64,000 bases of DNA from Caenorhabditis remanei (lineage: Eukaryota; Nematoda; Chromadorea; Rhabditida; Rhabditidae). Shown piece after piece: positions 43,355 to 56,752 of this stretch. Where the stretch lies: contig NC_071332.1 in the NCBI RefSeq assembly GCF_010183535.1, positions 14,074,001 through 14,138,000 on the forward strand, read 5' to 3'. Within the stretch, counting starts at the first letter, position 1. Every line of letters begins with the position of its first letter. Below the pieces are notes generated by a model. The model worked only from the letters and a program-made list of their open reading frames with translations. It was not told where the DNA came from and made no database searches. The position numbers and the translations under genes are program-made.

Positions 43355-44967
43355 ATGAATTCTTCTGATTCTTCTTTCATTTCTAGTCCATTAATTTGCC
43401 AAGTTTGCGGACAAGACGCTCGAGGGAATCACTATGGAGCAACGACTTGTCGGGCTTGTGCAGCGTTTTTCAGGTGAACAGTATGAAAATCATCAATCAT
43501 CAATTCTGATCATCAACAATTTTTCAGACGAGTAGAGTCGTCTCGATATGTGAAACCATGCACCAAAAGAAACAGATGTGATTTTTTCAAAAATGGATTT
43601 TTCACGTGTAAATATTGTCGACTTCAAAAATGTTTTTCAGTTGGGATGAGTTCTGAAAGTGAGTTGTTGGAGAGGGAAAAATCGAAAGACATGTTTTATT
43701 CAGACTTCCAGTTTGATAGAGATGGTTACAACAAAGCGAAAGAAGTGGTGAAACTGGGTGCAAAGATTCCTCCTGTAAGCATTTTGTAAAAGAAGACTCC
43801 GTCACGTTGAACTGGATATCCAAGAATGTCACCTATGATTTTGGGTACCCACGAGTTTTATGCCTATTTTCAGACCATGGACGTGTTCTGCGGAAGATCC
43901 AACTTTATTGTTTTTTGTGCTCCTCAAACATCACTCTCTTCTCCAAAATACTCCAAAAATTTCATTGATCTCCAGTTCCTTCTGGATCAAGCTTGGACTG
44001 TTCTCCGACAGGTAATTCCACAAACTGAAACAACGTCTCATTTGAAGTCTCAGGGCTCAGAATCCCCACTTCTTGCTAAAAACACGCTAGGAAAACTAGC
44101 AATTGGTCTTAGAAAGATTCAGGACGAGAATCCCCTCCTAGATCCAACCACTGTCGAGAAGTACGGGAAGGATGAAACATTCGCACAATGGGAATATGAT
44201 ATTCTAAAACTCACTAGATGGCTGGCCTACTTTGACGATTTTCAGATGCTTCCACAAAGTCTCCAGGTGATATTCTATAACAGGAACGTGTGAAAAAGTG
44301 CGTTGTTTTCAGATAAAAATGATTCAAGGAATCTGGAGTGTATGGAGGAGATTGGAAAGATTGGCAAGTATTGCACTTTGTGTGAGAAGGAAAATCAATG
44401 AGGAAACCATTCGAAAAATGAAGAATGATACATTGTTATGCAATTGGAATCAGATGAAAATAGACATGTCTTGGTGTTCGAAATATTCGGTTGACGAGTT
44501 AAAGTTGTGAGTCTTTGAACTTCAAATTTTTATTTATGATTTGGATTTCAGTTTCATGGAAATTCACACTGAAATCCGATTGGATGAACTAACTCGAGCT
44601 ATGATAGAACTCGAACCAACAGAAGTAGAACTGTCATTTATGCTTGGCCAATTATGTTTCCAATACGTCGGGAAACGATTCCAAGGGGAGATTCTGCATA
44701 TTGGTGACAAGTTTCAAGAGATGTTGGCGAATGATCTACATGATTATTATGTGAATGAGTTGAAGAGACCTAATTATGTAACAAGATTAGCCAGTATGAT
44801 GAAGATAAACAATCAGATTCAAGTTGGTAGTTCTGCTCATCAACATATTTTCTTCATTCTTTTTTCAGAGAAACATCTACAAAAACCGAGAGAAAACCGA
44901 CTTGGCAATTCTGTTCGATGTTTTTAATTTAGAATTTTCACACCCTGATATGTTCATGGATTTATGA
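43355..44967 (+). CDS. Nuclear hormone receptor (nhr family) 1
   Basis: Ligand-regulated transcription factor of the nematode supplementary nuclear receptor expansion. Exons 43355-43473, 43528-43658, 43704-43774, 43874-44266, 44313-44506, 44552-44822 and 44869-44967 join in frame, about 425 residues. DNA-binding domain: [21 protein letters not shown] with P-box [10 protein letters not shown], then second finger [13 protein letters not shown] to CKYCRLQKC. The ligand-binding domain includes [46 protein letters not shown] and the C-terminal [14 protein letters not shown]. The first DNA-binding exon ends inside AFFR, the usual position. Closest relatives in the window are the genes at 45228 and 60014. 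Intact. Confidence 0.9.
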
Positions 44968-45227
44968 GTTTTTCGAATAAAACATTGATCTCTTTTAATA
45001 CATTCAAACGAGTTATAATTCTGAATCACACAACCGAAAACGGATTTGGTGGTATTTCCCTGTGGTCTTTTGTTGCACTATTGAACTAACGACCATTGTT
45101 CCCTTTCTAATTCTGCGTCTCTGCGGTCTTATCTATCCATTTTTCTGTCTGTTACCTGGGTCTCCGTCCATCTCGTTGCGCATGACGTTTTTCATTTGTT
45201 CATAATACTTCTCTCATATTTTCAAAC

Positions 45228-46683
45228 ATGTACAATCCATCTATAACTTCACATTTAACGTGTCGGGTATGCGGTGAATCCGCTCGTGGAAAGCATTTCG
45301 GAGCAGTTGTCTGTCGAGCGTGTGCTGCTTTTTTCAGGTTTTTTAGTAGCTTTGAGTAAATGTTATTGTTTTGAGTTTTCAGACGATCTGTCAGTTCTCC
45401 ACTGGCAAAATCATGTAAAAATGAATACCGATGTAATTCTTTCAAAAAGGGATATTTTACATGTAAATACTGTCGACTTCAAAAATGTTTCCGGGTCGGG
45501 ATGAGTTCAGAGAGTGAGTTCTTCACGTCTGAAAACTTTTCAGAATTGTCAAGTTTTCCAGATTTCCAATTCGATAGAGATTTGTATTTTAGTCATCAAA
45601 AAGCTGATCTTCTGAAGGGAAAGGTTCCGCAGGTAACTTGACCACACTAGTTGATTGGATACACATAACTACAATTTTCAGTCAATGGACGTATTCTGCG
45701 GGAAGTCTAATCTTATCATTTTCTGTGCTCCTGGCTCTTCATCCTCTCCTGATCCTACTAGAAATTTCATTGATTTGCAGTTCTTACTGGATAGTGCTCT
45801 GAAAATATTCCAAAAAGGACCTGCTTCGCCAGTACATTCCAAAAATCAGTTGTCAAAATTATCCGTCAGCCTACCTTTTGTTCGAGAATCCCAACTCCCT
45901 TATCAATCGGAAAACATGACATATGGACAAAAGGAAGCGTTAGATCTTCTTCAATTCAACATCTTGAAACTTACAAAATGGTTGACCTACTTCGATGAAT
46001 TTCAGAAGTTATCAGATACCTTGAAACTAAAAATGCTGCAAGGAACATGGTCCATCTGGACAAGACTGGAAGGATTAGCTAACACTGCTACCAGTATCAA
46101 AAGAAAACTTCACGAGGAGACAATAAAACAAATGAAAAACGACACGTTGATATTCAAATCGGATTCGATGAAACTTGATATGTCATGGTGCTCGAAGTAT
46201 GCTTTGGAGGAACTGAAGTTGTGAGTCATTAAGGAATAGAAACTATATATTAATGTTATGTTTAGCTTTCTCCCGATTCCAACCGAAACTCGTCTGGATG
46301 AATTGACTCGAGCAATGATAGAACTTGAACCAACAGATGTGGAGCTGTCTTTCATGTTTGGGCAACTATGTTTTCATTACGTTGGGAAGAAATTTCAAGG
46401 AGAGATTCTACAAGTCTCTGAACGATTTCAGGAGATGTTAGCTAATGATCTGCATGATTATTATGTGAATGACCAGAAGAAACCTCATTATGTCAGTAGG
46501 CTGGCTAGTATGATGAAGATAAATAATCAGATTCAGGTGAGCCTTCTAAGTTTCGATTAGGACGATACACACAGTTTTATGTTTCAGAAAGAAATGTACA
46601 AGCACCGTGAACGGGTGGACGTGGCAATGGTATTCGATGTTTTCTGTGTTGATGTTTCTCATCCCGACATGTTTCTAGTCTAA
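45228..46683 (+). CDS. Nuclear hormone receptor (nhr family) 2
   Basis: Tandem relative of the preceding gene. Exons 45228-45337, 45383-45513, 45562-45632, 45682-46220, 46266-46536 and 46588-46683, about 405 residues. First finger CRVCGESARGKHFGAVVCRAC, P-box [10 protein letters not shown]; second finger CKNEYRCNSFKKG to CKYCRLQKC. The ligand-binding domain carries [46 protein letters not shown] and ends with VFCVDVSHPDMF. Exon 4 corresponds to exons 4 and 5 of its neighbour: one intron has been lost (or gained there). Frame open throughout. Confidence 0.9.
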
Positions 46684-48414
46684 TGAAGTATACCTTTTCT
46701 TTCTGTCGTACTTTATTTGAATACGAAAGTATACCGCGAGCAACGAAACAAACCAAACACTATTTTGTTTTGTCCTTTTCTTTTAATCCCTAGGTTTGTA
46801 TCTCTGTCGTCACGGGAGGAGTACGTCTGGTTGTCATGGAGAAAATGAGAAACCAATGAAGAAGGAATCAAAATATTCATCTGGGGTGGAGCTACTTGGG
46901 TAACAGTTTTGTGAATTCAGAATATATCTTTGTTACGAAAATAAAAGCTTAGAAATTTTAATGTACATTTTCAAATTGGGTTTTCAGAGGATCACATGGA
47001 TCAGATATTCTGGAAATCTAATTCTACCCACAATTGAAACTAACGACCTATATTGAAAACTTCGATAGTAAATTTCAAACAAAACATATAAATTTTCAGG
47101 ATGTTTCCCCAACTTACGTATGTTTACACACGAATTTCGGGATAATAATAGTGTCTGAATAATTCACCTCACCTTTCATTCTTCTTCCTTCCCGAGTCGT
47201 TCAAAGACCAACGAAACAAAATGAACTTTGTCTAGTTTCCCGCATGTCTCCCACTGTTTCTCTATCTGAGTCTCCACAAAAGTCTCTCTTTTCACCTGCC
47301 CGTAGTCACCGAATACACATTGTAACTGCACTTTATTTGCCATTGACTCTGACTGTCTTTCTCTTTTTTCTTCCTTTCGTTCAGGTTGAAAATCGACACA
47401 AATTTCGCAATATTTTGCAATCTGGCATGTTCTTTTATCTCTGTTTCTTTTATTGTCAAATTAATCATATCTTCTTTCTCTTCTCTTCTTTTCTCTGTCA
47501 GAACAAACCAATTACTGACATTAGGGATCGAGAGATAAGGGGAAACAGAGATTCAGATAGTGAAAAAGAATTATAGATCATATGACATCAGAGAGAGAAT
47601 TAGAGAAGCAAACGACTTTTTTTGTCATCATTTTTCTTTTTTTTCTTGGGGAAGTCTTCTGGTTGTTTTGTGTTACCATGGAGGTTTTAGTATACACAAT
47701 TTGGTCGTGTGCCTCTTTGAATAAGAGATCGGATTACATGAATCTCTCAGCTTACTCGGTTGGAAGAAATGAGAAGGAGTGAGAGTAGAATGGCCATGAA
47801 TCAAAACTCTCTTTAATCTTTTCTCAAGTTTTCAATCTTCTCGAGCCATCTATCCTTTTTCTTTCTAACCACCTGCGTCTTATAACTTCTCCCTTTCTCA
47901 GTCCACTTTTCTTATCACGTCGTGGTTTATGTCCCTCTTTACTACGGACGGCAGACCAATTTCGTGTGAAATAGTAGTTTTAGGAATCTTTTATTGGAGT
48001 TTCTTTTCCGGAAATTTCGAAATTATTTCTGTGTTTTAGCTGTTTGTGCTTTTGTTCTAGAACTTACTATGAGTTTTTCAAGAAAAATTTGCGTCATTCT
48101 GTTTTTAATCAAGTTTTTTTTTAATTTCTGTGTCTTTTAGTATGTTTACAAACTCTGCAATTGGTCAAACATCTAATTCGAGAAAATAAATTTGCAACTT
48201 TCAAAATTTTGACGTCTACTTTCTACAGTACTTTATGATCTACCGTAACCTATTCCTATTTTCATGGTGCTTTTTAGAAAACTATTAACTTCTAATCAAA
48301 AGAAAAATCTCTCATTTTTTCTAGTTCTTAAAGTTCCACAAATTTAAAAGATTTTCAGCCACTTCCCTTCTCCCTCAACTTGCTCTAAATCTGAAAATCG
48401 AAAACTGAATCAAA
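46684..48414. other. Intergenic region, nothing identified
   Basis: About 1.7 kb, T-rich. Open frames on the plus strand at 47244-47782 are composed of hydrophobic, T-rich codons with no motif or splice context. No repeat or RNA gene supported. Confidence 0.4.
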
Positions 48415-50948
48415 ATGTCGACTGACACATTTTCATCCGATTCTTCCACTTCCTCTCCATCCACTTCAGACCCTCCATCTCCCCCATTAATAGCAAAATG
48501 TCGTGTTTGTGGTATGCCTTCTCGTGGCAACCATTTTGGAGTTCTCTCTTGTCGAGCTTGTGCCGCTTTTTTCAGGTACGTTCAGCTTTTTTTGAAAGAG
48601 CTCTGAAATATTCCAGATTTCCAGACGGTCATTCGTACAGAAAAAGGAGTACAAGTGTCGACAGAGGAATGTTGGAAAATGTGATGTCAGTGGGAATGAT
48701 AGGTATGGGAACGATGAAAAAAGAGAGATTAAGCATAGAGAATTTCAGATATCAGTGCAGGGCATGTCGGCTGAAAAAGTGCAAGGAACTGGGTATGACA
48801 CCAGAAAGTGAGTTTTTTTTTTCGAAAATCTACGAAAAGTTGTACGTTTCGAAATTTCTAAGTAAATGACGTCTCACATTCGGAAAACTGTGACCTACTT
48901 TGTGTCTAGACGCTTGTACATATGGCACAAAGTCGATTGACAAAGAAAGATATAGAAAATAGTTTTTTGTATTGATAAAAAAATTCCCGGTGTTTTTGAT
49001 AACCGAGATAATGCAATAACACAGTTCCGGTTTCAAATATTTTCAGATGTTCAAATGGATAGAAATTCGGAATCTTTCGATGAGTCAATGTCGTCAGATG
49101 GGTCATTCAGTTTAGCATTGGAACCAGTACAACACTCAACTCTTTATCAAAGTCTCAAAAATCCGAAAATTCTGATAGATGTTACACCGACTATCAACAA
49201 ATTGAAAACAGTGTTGGCGAGTGTGAGTTTTTCTATTTTCTGAAGAAAAAACAAGATAAAATAAAAATAGAAGGCTTGAAGGGATAAGAGATATTAGAGC
49301 AAAGCTATTTTTGGATTTACAATATTTGGATTAATCTCTATTAGTTCAGACCTGACAAAGCTAAAATTAACTTTTGGATTTGGGGGAAAAGTTATTCTTG
49401 CTACAGACTGAAATTAAAAATTTTTAAATGAATTGTAGAAATTATTGAAAAAATTGTTCTTCTCCAAACAGAACGGGTTTTCTCAAAAGTTAGAGTTGAG
49501 TTTATTTTTCAAAAATTCCCTCTTTTTCCAGTCAATGCCTCCTCTGATCAATGGTGAATATTTCAAAATGAACACCCTTGAACGCATGAAATTCGCACTC
49601 TGGAACTACAGATCGGAACGAAAGTTCGGAGATCTGAAATTCGAAAAACAGATAATTGTGGAAATACCGAATAAAAAGTGGGAGTGTGATTTGATACGAA
49701 TAGCCAACTGGTTACTACACTCGGAACATTTTCGATTGTTAGGACTGGAAGAGAAGATGGCAATATTCAAAAAGATTTGGATGCGATGGAGGAAATTCGA
49801 GAAATGGTTGATATCAGTTGATACATTTGGACATAAAGTTTACAAAGAGAACGTGATTGTTTGTTCAAATTATAATGCAGCAAATCTAAATAAGGTGCAA
49901 ATCGATTACTCGAATATCACGGATCGATCAAATGAAGAAATGAATCAGTGAGTTCAATAATCAGGGGAGAAGCTGAAAAGATAGATTATTTCAGACTATT
50001 CGGAAAACAACTGTGGCGAATGCAACGAGAAGTCGCAAAACCGTTAGCGGAACTGTCGCCATCGACGATTGAGATGACGTACATGCTGTGCCAATTAGTT
50101 TGGAATAGTTTAGGTGAGTACATTTGTAAAATTTGGAAGATATTTTCAACTCGATTGGGGTAGCCAGGAAATACAAAATATTGATTTTTATTATTGGTAA
50201 CTTTGGATAGCAGACCTTACGTGCAGTAAAATACACACTTTGGCCTTTTTCAGTTGAAAATTACTTTGATAGGGTGTTATGGTATCGCTGATTGTACCAC
50301 AAAGTAAATTATGTATATACCATACAAAACAAAGGTAGAGCTTCATTTTTATAGTTGACTAGTTTTTTGTACGGACACTCCCTAGAGAGTTATGGTCATT
50401 TTAAGACGACAACTCAAAAATAACTCTATTTTGCACTGAAATGGTGATTTGAGGGAGAAATTGCTTTGTCGATATGCAATTTGTTTAGGGTGTGTCCGTA
50501 CAAAACAGTTGTTAATTACAAAAAAAGAAGCTCTGCCTTTGTTCTGTATGATTTATACATAATTTACTTTTAGTGATACCGTAACACCTTCTTAAAGTTG
50601 GTAATTTTCAACTTTAAAAGACCAAATTGTATATCTTACTGCACGGTACTGTATCTGTAGAAATTGGTCTGTGCGATATGCTATAACCTCTCCCTTTTTT
50701 CAGACATCGAACTAGACAACTACTCAGCCGATGTTGGCGAGAAATTCCTGACCGAGATCTCCGAAAATCTACACGAATACTATGTACAACAAAACATTCA
50801 AAACTATGCTTGGCGCCTTCACAAACTTATGAAAATCGTGAATAATGTGAAAGAAATTGAGCGGGAGCGAGAGGAAATGATGAAGTTGGCCGAGCTGTTC
50901 GATGTTTTCAAAATTAAACTCTCTGACAAAGATCTCTTCATTTGTTGA
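48415..50948 (+). CDS. Nuclear hormone receptor (nhr family) 3
   Basis: Exons 48415-48575, 48625-48702, 48749-48807, 49047-49222, 49532-49947, 49995-50113 and 50704-50948 join in frame, about 417 residues. A Ser/Thr/Pro-rich N-terminus precedes [22 protein letters not shown]-box [10 protein letters not shown] and [12 protein letters not shown] to CRACRLKKC. The ligand-binding domain shows [31 protein letters not shown] and ends [14 protein letters not shown]. It is a different subfamily from receptors 1, 2 and 5, closer to receptor 4. Intron 6 (590 bp) is swollen by an inverted-repeat element at 50221-50644. Confidence 0.88.
50221..50644. mobile_element. MITE-like inverted-repeat element in an nhr intron
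   Basis: Termini GTGCAGTAAAATACACACTTTGG and its near reverse complement frame 424 bp; internal sequences also pair (for example TGTCCGTACAAAA with TTTTGTACGGACA, and CAAAGGTAGAGCTTC with GAAGCTCTGCCTTTG). Almost the whole unit is one fold-back. No clear target duplication found. It does not disturb the reading frame because it lies in an intron. Confidence 0.7.
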
Positions 50949-51419
50949 TTGAAATTTTAAATGTAAACGATATCTGACTGTCGGATTCTAGACCATTAGC
51001 TCATAGCCATCAATATGTTTGTTACCTCAAATCATGTACATACTTATTTAATAAATATTTCTAACATCCCCAAGAGAAATTGATGTTTTGTGATGTCTTC
51101 TATCAGGTCAAACACTCCTTGAGCCTATATTTCCTTTTCTGCCTTCTGATTTACCGTCTTCTTATCAGACATCTTTCTATGACGTCTTCAGATCAGACCT
51201 GTGACGTTGACCAGAACATTTCTGTATCTTTTTTTGATTCGGGCGTAGAACATTGAGAAAGAAAAAAAGGAGATAAAAAGAAGAAACGATTCGATTCAAT
51301 TCGGTGAACTGATTGATTTGAGTCGTTGACGATGATTTGTGATCTGATTCTCTTTTTTCTCCTTTTACGCAGTTCATATCAGCATTTCATTCTCTCTCCC
51401 TAGACTCAACTTGCAGAGA
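50949..51419. other. Intergenic region, nothing identified
   Basis: About 470 bp holding the 3' end of receptor 3 (AATAAA near 51051) and the upstream region of receptor 4. A TTGCAG acceptor lies just before the next ATG. Confidence 0.4.
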
Positions 51420-52953
51420 ATGTCATCCACACCTTCCACATCAGATACTTCTTCTGAGACATCCACGTCTCCAGCATCTAATGCAATATGTAAAGTTTGT
51501 GGATTAATTGCTCATGGATTACATTTCGGTGTACTTGCTTGTAGAGCATGTGCCGCGTTTTTCAGGTAAGTGTCATTATTTTGGTTACAGGAATACTAAA
51601 AATTCATTTTCAGAAGAACAGTAGTGATGGAACGTCAGAAAAAATACAAATGCAGAGGTGGAGAAGACAGATGTGCAGTTAGCAGTACAGATAGGTTAGT
51701 ATTAGGTTAATCATAGTTACCACTGAGGGATTTTTTCAGATATCAATGTAGATTATGTAGATTTAATAAATGTGTGGAACTTGGAATGACTCCTGAAAAT
51801 GTTCAATTTAATCGAGACTCAATACCTACAAGTAGAAAACGGAAAGATGATGAACCTATAGTCCCTGCTCATGAACTGAAATCACTATCATATCCGGAGA
51901 GTTCCCTGATGGGAAAACCGCGGACAATAATGGATATCTCTGCGTTGGCTGCAAAAATAAAAGAGATTTTAAACGAGAAAACGGGTGGAGTCGATGCAGT
52001 GACGAAGAAGATGAACACACTTGAAGTAGCAGAATATGGATTGAAAAAATGGAGGAATCTGCAAAGATCAGAAGAAAAATTGGAGAATTTGACGAAGCTT
52101 CCAGTCAGACAGATGTTTGCAATTTTCGAGAAACAAATGGTTGTAGTGTCCGAGTGGTTGATACAGCAGCCTCATTTCAGATTGTTGGGGGAGATTGAGA
52201 GAGTGAGTTTCAGTTTGAAAAAGGAGATGTCTCACTCAAAATGTAACATATTTTAGTGGCTCTACTTCAAAGCAATGTGGAATATGTGGAGAAGGTTTGA
52301 ACGATTTGAAATGTCTGTGAAGATGTTTGGAACTAGAACTGTTGAACAAAGGAAATTCGCAATTTCGAACGAGCAAATGATCACAGTTGGGTTTCATATT
52401 GACTTCGCAGAGATCACAGATATACCGAATGAAAGTGTTCAAGAGTGAGTTTAGCTTTGAGGTTATGTTCTGTACGTTTGGGGTTTCAGAATGTTCAAAA
52501 ACTCGATGCAAAAGTTTTTTGACCAAGTCGCGAAACCTCTTCTGGAATTAAGACCATCATCAGTGGAAATGGCGTACATGTTGACGACAATGAGTTGGCA
52601 AGTTGCTGGTGAGTACAGGAGCACTTTTCATGAGATAATTTCATTTTAGCTAACGTTCTTTCAAATTAAAGCTAACGTTCTTTCAAATTATACCAAATTT
52701 TCTAGGGAAACAAGTGCAAGGAAAAGTGGTTGAAATAGGAGAGCAAGTCTGTGACGAGTTGGCGAACAACCTGCACAGCTATTATTTGAAAGAAGAAATG
52801 AGGTCAAACTACGCGGGACGACTTGTTCGTCTGATGTCAGTGGTGAATGCAGTGATAAAGATTCATCAGGAACGGAGGAAAACTATGGAGTTGGCACGGA
52901 TATTTGAGATATTCAAAGTGGAATTCTCGGAACCCGATATATTTGATTGTTGA
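51420..52953 (+). CDS. Nuclear hormone receptor (nhr family) 4
   Basis: Exons 51420-51565, 51613-51694, 51740-52202, 52257-52444, 52490-52608 and 52706-52953 join in frame, about 414 residues. TTGCAG lies three bases before the ATG, so trans-splicing is likely. Ser/Thr-rich start, [22 protein letters not shown]-box [10 protein letters not shown], then [12 protein letters not shown] to CRLCRFNKC. Ligand-binding domain: [30 protein letters not shown], ending [15 protein letters not shown]. Intron 5 contains a 21-22-bp tandem duplication of GCTAACGTTCTTTCAAATTA (about 52650-52692). Intact. Confidence 0.88.
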
Positions 52954-53532
52954 TCTAGTCTAGTTTTGTTAACCAATTTTTTGTTGAAAACCTGTATATA
53001 TTGAATGTTTCAAACCTCAAAAACAAAAATGTTCACTTAAGAACTATATTAAAGGGTAATAAATATTGTGTAAATTAAGTAAACACTTTGCTTTCTACTG
53101 TTGGGATTATCTAACACTTTAAGTATGCGCCTTGGCTTGCGACACCTAGTGATTAACAGAGCCATGTTGAAGTTTTGCAAGGCATTCAAAAGTTTGAGAA
53201 TAATAATTCGTATGAACTTTTAAATTTCAAATTTTTGTTCAATAACATTATGATTCAGAAATAACATTATGACAACATCTAATTGCACCCTTCTCGGAAA
53301 TCCTTATTCAAAGTAATTTTCTGCTCGCATAAAATTTCATTTTTGTTGTCTTTCACGAAACAAATAAATAAAACATCTGGCTACTTTTCCAAAATCCTAA
53401 TCAAAAAGTTTTTCCGTGAAAATTTCATTCCAATGACCTCACTTCTCTCTAATTGAGTTTTTCGAGTTCTTGGTACTTGAAACATTTGAATACGTAGATT
53501 GAAAAAGGACAGATCATTCCGATCTTCTCACG
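52954..53532. other. Intergenic region, nothing identified
   Basis: AT-rich spacer between receptor 4 and the srz cluster. An AATAAA-like signal is near 53059. No other feature supported. Confidence 0.4.
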
Positions 53533-54675
53533 ATGGGACTGGAATTCTTCTGTGTTGGAAACTCTTGTATTCTTATGTTCATAATAGCTGCATTCCTTCT
53601 CACTATTCTTTTATCCTCTATTTTCCTACTGTATCCATTCTATTTTATGGCTTTTCGTGCGAATAGAGAACGGGATGAAACTACAAGTTCTACAGTATTT
53701 TATATACTGAAACACTTTTATCACGTCGTTAACTTTATGGAAGTTTGTTTCATTGTGGATATCATCCTAATTTTTGTTTTTTTCTTTTCCTATGGGTGAG
53801 TTTTCAAAGTTCAGCAGGAGAAAATAATAAATAACTTACAGCGAAACAACATCTTACATTGTTATACCTGTGGGTATAATTCTTTTTTTGACTCTTCACA
53901 TTACATTGACTGTCACAATGATGGAGAATATTATGCTCTCCGCTTTGGCCATCTACAGATTTTCTCTTTATTTCTTCCCGAGATCTGAATCTATTTTGAC
54001 GACTAGTTTGAATATATTTCGAAAAACTATCGCCTTCCTCTATGTTATCATTTTTATTGTGAACTTGACTCAACGAATCATCAAGCTTTTCATTATGTAT
54101 CAAGACCATTCTAAATCCAAACAAATTGACTATTCGGGAGTTTCGGACATCGAAACTTTTGATATGGTAAACAATATAGTTTATATGGGACTCACTGTGT
54201 TTCAATTACTTTCTGCATTCTTATATCTTCCCATGTTGTTCAGTGTTCGAAAAATGGGAAATTTGCAGTCGGCAAAAACGAGTCAACCGGAGAAATATAT
54301 CATGTATCAGACATTTTTCTTGGTGTTCTTTAGAATGGTAAGAGTAAATTCGTTAGTCTAAATTATGTCGTAGTTCTAATTCAGCTCTATATTCCATTCA
54401 TACTTTATTTGGTTGCTTCGAGAAACGAGATCAGTGGAGATATAGTTAGTTTCTTTCCTTTCAAAGTACTGACAACACTTTTCATTTTTCAGTTATTTTT
54501 CGGAACGTGTGTAATCGATATGTTTGTGACGCATTTCATCATTCAAGCATCTTATCTGAGCGCCAATAAGAAGCACGTAGAATCTCTATTCAATTCATGT
54601 GGATGCCGCAAAAATAAGATCTCGGATAATTATACGAGTACTATGGAAAGTACGATAGTGGCGGCTACTAACTAA
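53533..54675 (+). CDS. Serpentine chemoreceptor, class Z (srz) 1
   Basis: Seven-transmembrane receptor of the rapidly evolving SRZ family. Exons 53533-53795, 53842-54337, 54385-54444 and 54493-54675 join in frame, about 333 residues. Family motifs: LLYPFYFMAFRANRERDE after membrane segment 1, ILKHFYHVVNFMEVCFIV, MMENIMLSALAIYRFSLYFFP, QPEKYIMYQTFFLVFFRM, and the C-terminal DMFVTHFIIQASYLSANKKH. Ligand unknown; expected in sensory neurons. First of three adjacent paralogues. Intact. Confidence 0.85.
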
Positions 54676-55550
54676 TGTTATATTTTTATTTTTTATTATC
54701 ACATTGAATAAAGTTGTATGTTTCAGTTGTATCTTCAGCCTCAAACTTGGTTTTTTCTTTTGCAGGTAGACAGCCAAAGTCCGAGGAGGGTCAGCTTCCT
54801 GATCCTCCTCGGACTGACTAGTCTTCATAAACATTTCCAGGATTTTGAAAAGTTGGATAGTCGCTCCAATTGTTGCCACAGGATTCTTTGCAGTTCTTTC
54901 TCTTTCAGCTTCGGCTTCAGCCTCTCGACCGATTTTGATGATTCCGTCGGCAGCATGAGAAGAGATTCTAACAGCAAGAAGGTCCAAATGTTACCAAAAT
55001 TCAGTAAAGGTTTATTTCATTGCTTTGAAATCAGACATGTACAGAAATATCTGATTAGGTAAAAAATTATAAACAGTCGTATCGTATCGGTGCAATGGAT
55101 CAACCCCGAATCCACTGGAAGGTTTTGGAGTTTTTATAAAATTGTTGACTGATTTCGATGCGCAATTTGCAATTTCTGCACAAAATTAAACTTGTATTCA
55201 TTGATTTTGAATAAACTTTTACATCAGCAAATTATTGAAATGTATGACTAAATATTTGCAGAAAAAAAGTATGTGAAAACCACATCAATATTTTGAAACA
55301 GGTGTTATGAAGCTTATACTGATTTGAATTTCTGCATAATTCGTTGAGGAATTTCCTGGAAGCGAAATGAGAAATCATTCCCCTTGAATTGGTTTTAGGT
55401 TCATTCTACCTGAATCTAATCTTTTTTAAAAATTTATTCGTCACGTATTAATACACTTTCTAGAACGCTCTCTGTTGATAATTTAGTTTTCCGGGTCTCA
55501 CAACTAAATAAAACTTTCAAGTTTTCACTCCAGAAAATATTCTTTCAGCA
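54676..55550. other. Intergenic region with a perfect 12-bp hairpin
   Basis: AGTCCGAGGAGG near 54778 is followed after about 14 bases by its exact reverse complement. A minus-strand frame runs through 54595-54987 but begins with TTG and has no clear acceptor; I do not call it a gene. The remainder is AT-rich and featureless. Confidence 0.4.
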
Positions 55551-56752
55551 ATGCCCGTCGAAGATCTTGCACTGCCTAAACTCTGTCAAGGAAATCTCTG
55601 TTCGTATCTCGGATGGCTCGCAATTTTTGTGTTGTCTATTCTCTTGATTTCTATTTTTGTTCTGTACCCTTTTTATGTTATTTCGTTCCGAAGGAATCGA
55701 ACAAGAGATGAAAAGGTTTTGTGATTTTTCAGAAAAAATTCTAAATAGCGTTTCAGGCTAACAACTCAATATTTTATATCCTAAAACACTTTTATCATGT
55801 CGTAAATTTCATGGAAATCTGCTTCATTGTCAATATTCTATGTTTTTTTTATTGTTTGAGTACATTTGAGTAAGAATTTCAAAAAGTACGCCTGATTGAA
55901 CTTTGTCATTTAGGAATTTCACAACACTTTCTGTAATTGCTTGTACTATAATTTTTATCTCATTCATAATTGTTATCACAGTGACAATGATGGAGAACAT
56001 TCTGCTGTCCGTTCTAGCAATTTATAGATTTCTGCTCTACTTCTTCCCGGCTACCGAACAATTTTTGAGTTCAAATCAGAAGACATTGTCAATAGTTGTC
56101 ACCTTATCATATGTGATCTTATTTATTGTAAACTTTGTTTCTCGAATGATTAAAATCATAAGGATCGCTAATATTTTCCGGATAACCGGAGAGATTAATT
56201 ATGTGGGTACGGAAGAAATGGATTCTTTTGATGTAATATCTCAGAGAGCTTACTTTGCTCTCATGTTGATTCTATTTCTCTCTGCTTTATTGTACATTCC
56301 AATGATGATTAGTATTCGAAAACTTAGAAACTTAGAGTCAGTGAAGAAAAGTCAGCCAGAGAAGTATATTCTTTATCAGACACTGTTTTTGGTGTGGTTT
56401 CGATTGGTAATTTAATAGATGATTTGAAGTAAAATATGTCTGTTTTTCAGCTCTACATTCCAGTTATATATCTTCTGTTCACATCCTTGGATCAGATCAA
56501 TGAAACATTAGTGAGAATAACTCTCTAGCATCTGCTTCTCTCATTTTACATTTGCAGTTTTTTGTTGGAATAATCCTCACGGATATGTGTATCACCCATT
56601 TTGTCATCCAGGCATCTTATCTGAGCTGCAATAAGAAACACGTGGAGTCTTTACTAAATATGTGTCGATCTAGTGGGAGCTCCGGGTCTGAGTCGATCAG
56701 GCCTACTGAAACAGGACATTTTCCCACAGGACACCTTCATGTTGATCATTAA
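55551..56752 (+). CDS. Serpentine chemoreceptor, class Z (srz) 2
   Basis: Exons 55551-55715, 55757-55869, 55914-56406, 56451-56510 and 56558-56752, about 341 residues. TTTCAG lies two bases before the ATG, suggesting trans-splicing. Motifs: VLYPFYVISFRRNRTRDEK, ILKHFYHVVNFMEICFIV, MMENILLSVLAIYRFLLYFFP, QPEKYILYQTLFLVWFRL, and DMCITHFVIQASYLSCNKKH. Compared with srz 1 it has one additional intron after the first membrane segment. Frame intact. Confidence 0.85.

Noticed and set aside
47244..47782. Plus-strand hydrophobic frames in the nhr intergenic region
   Set aside because: Composition reflects T-rich DNA; no splice sites in frame or family motif.
54595..54987. Minus-strand frame of 130 codons
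   Set aside because: Starts with TTG, no clear upstream acceptor, and the distal part overlaps the end of srz 1.
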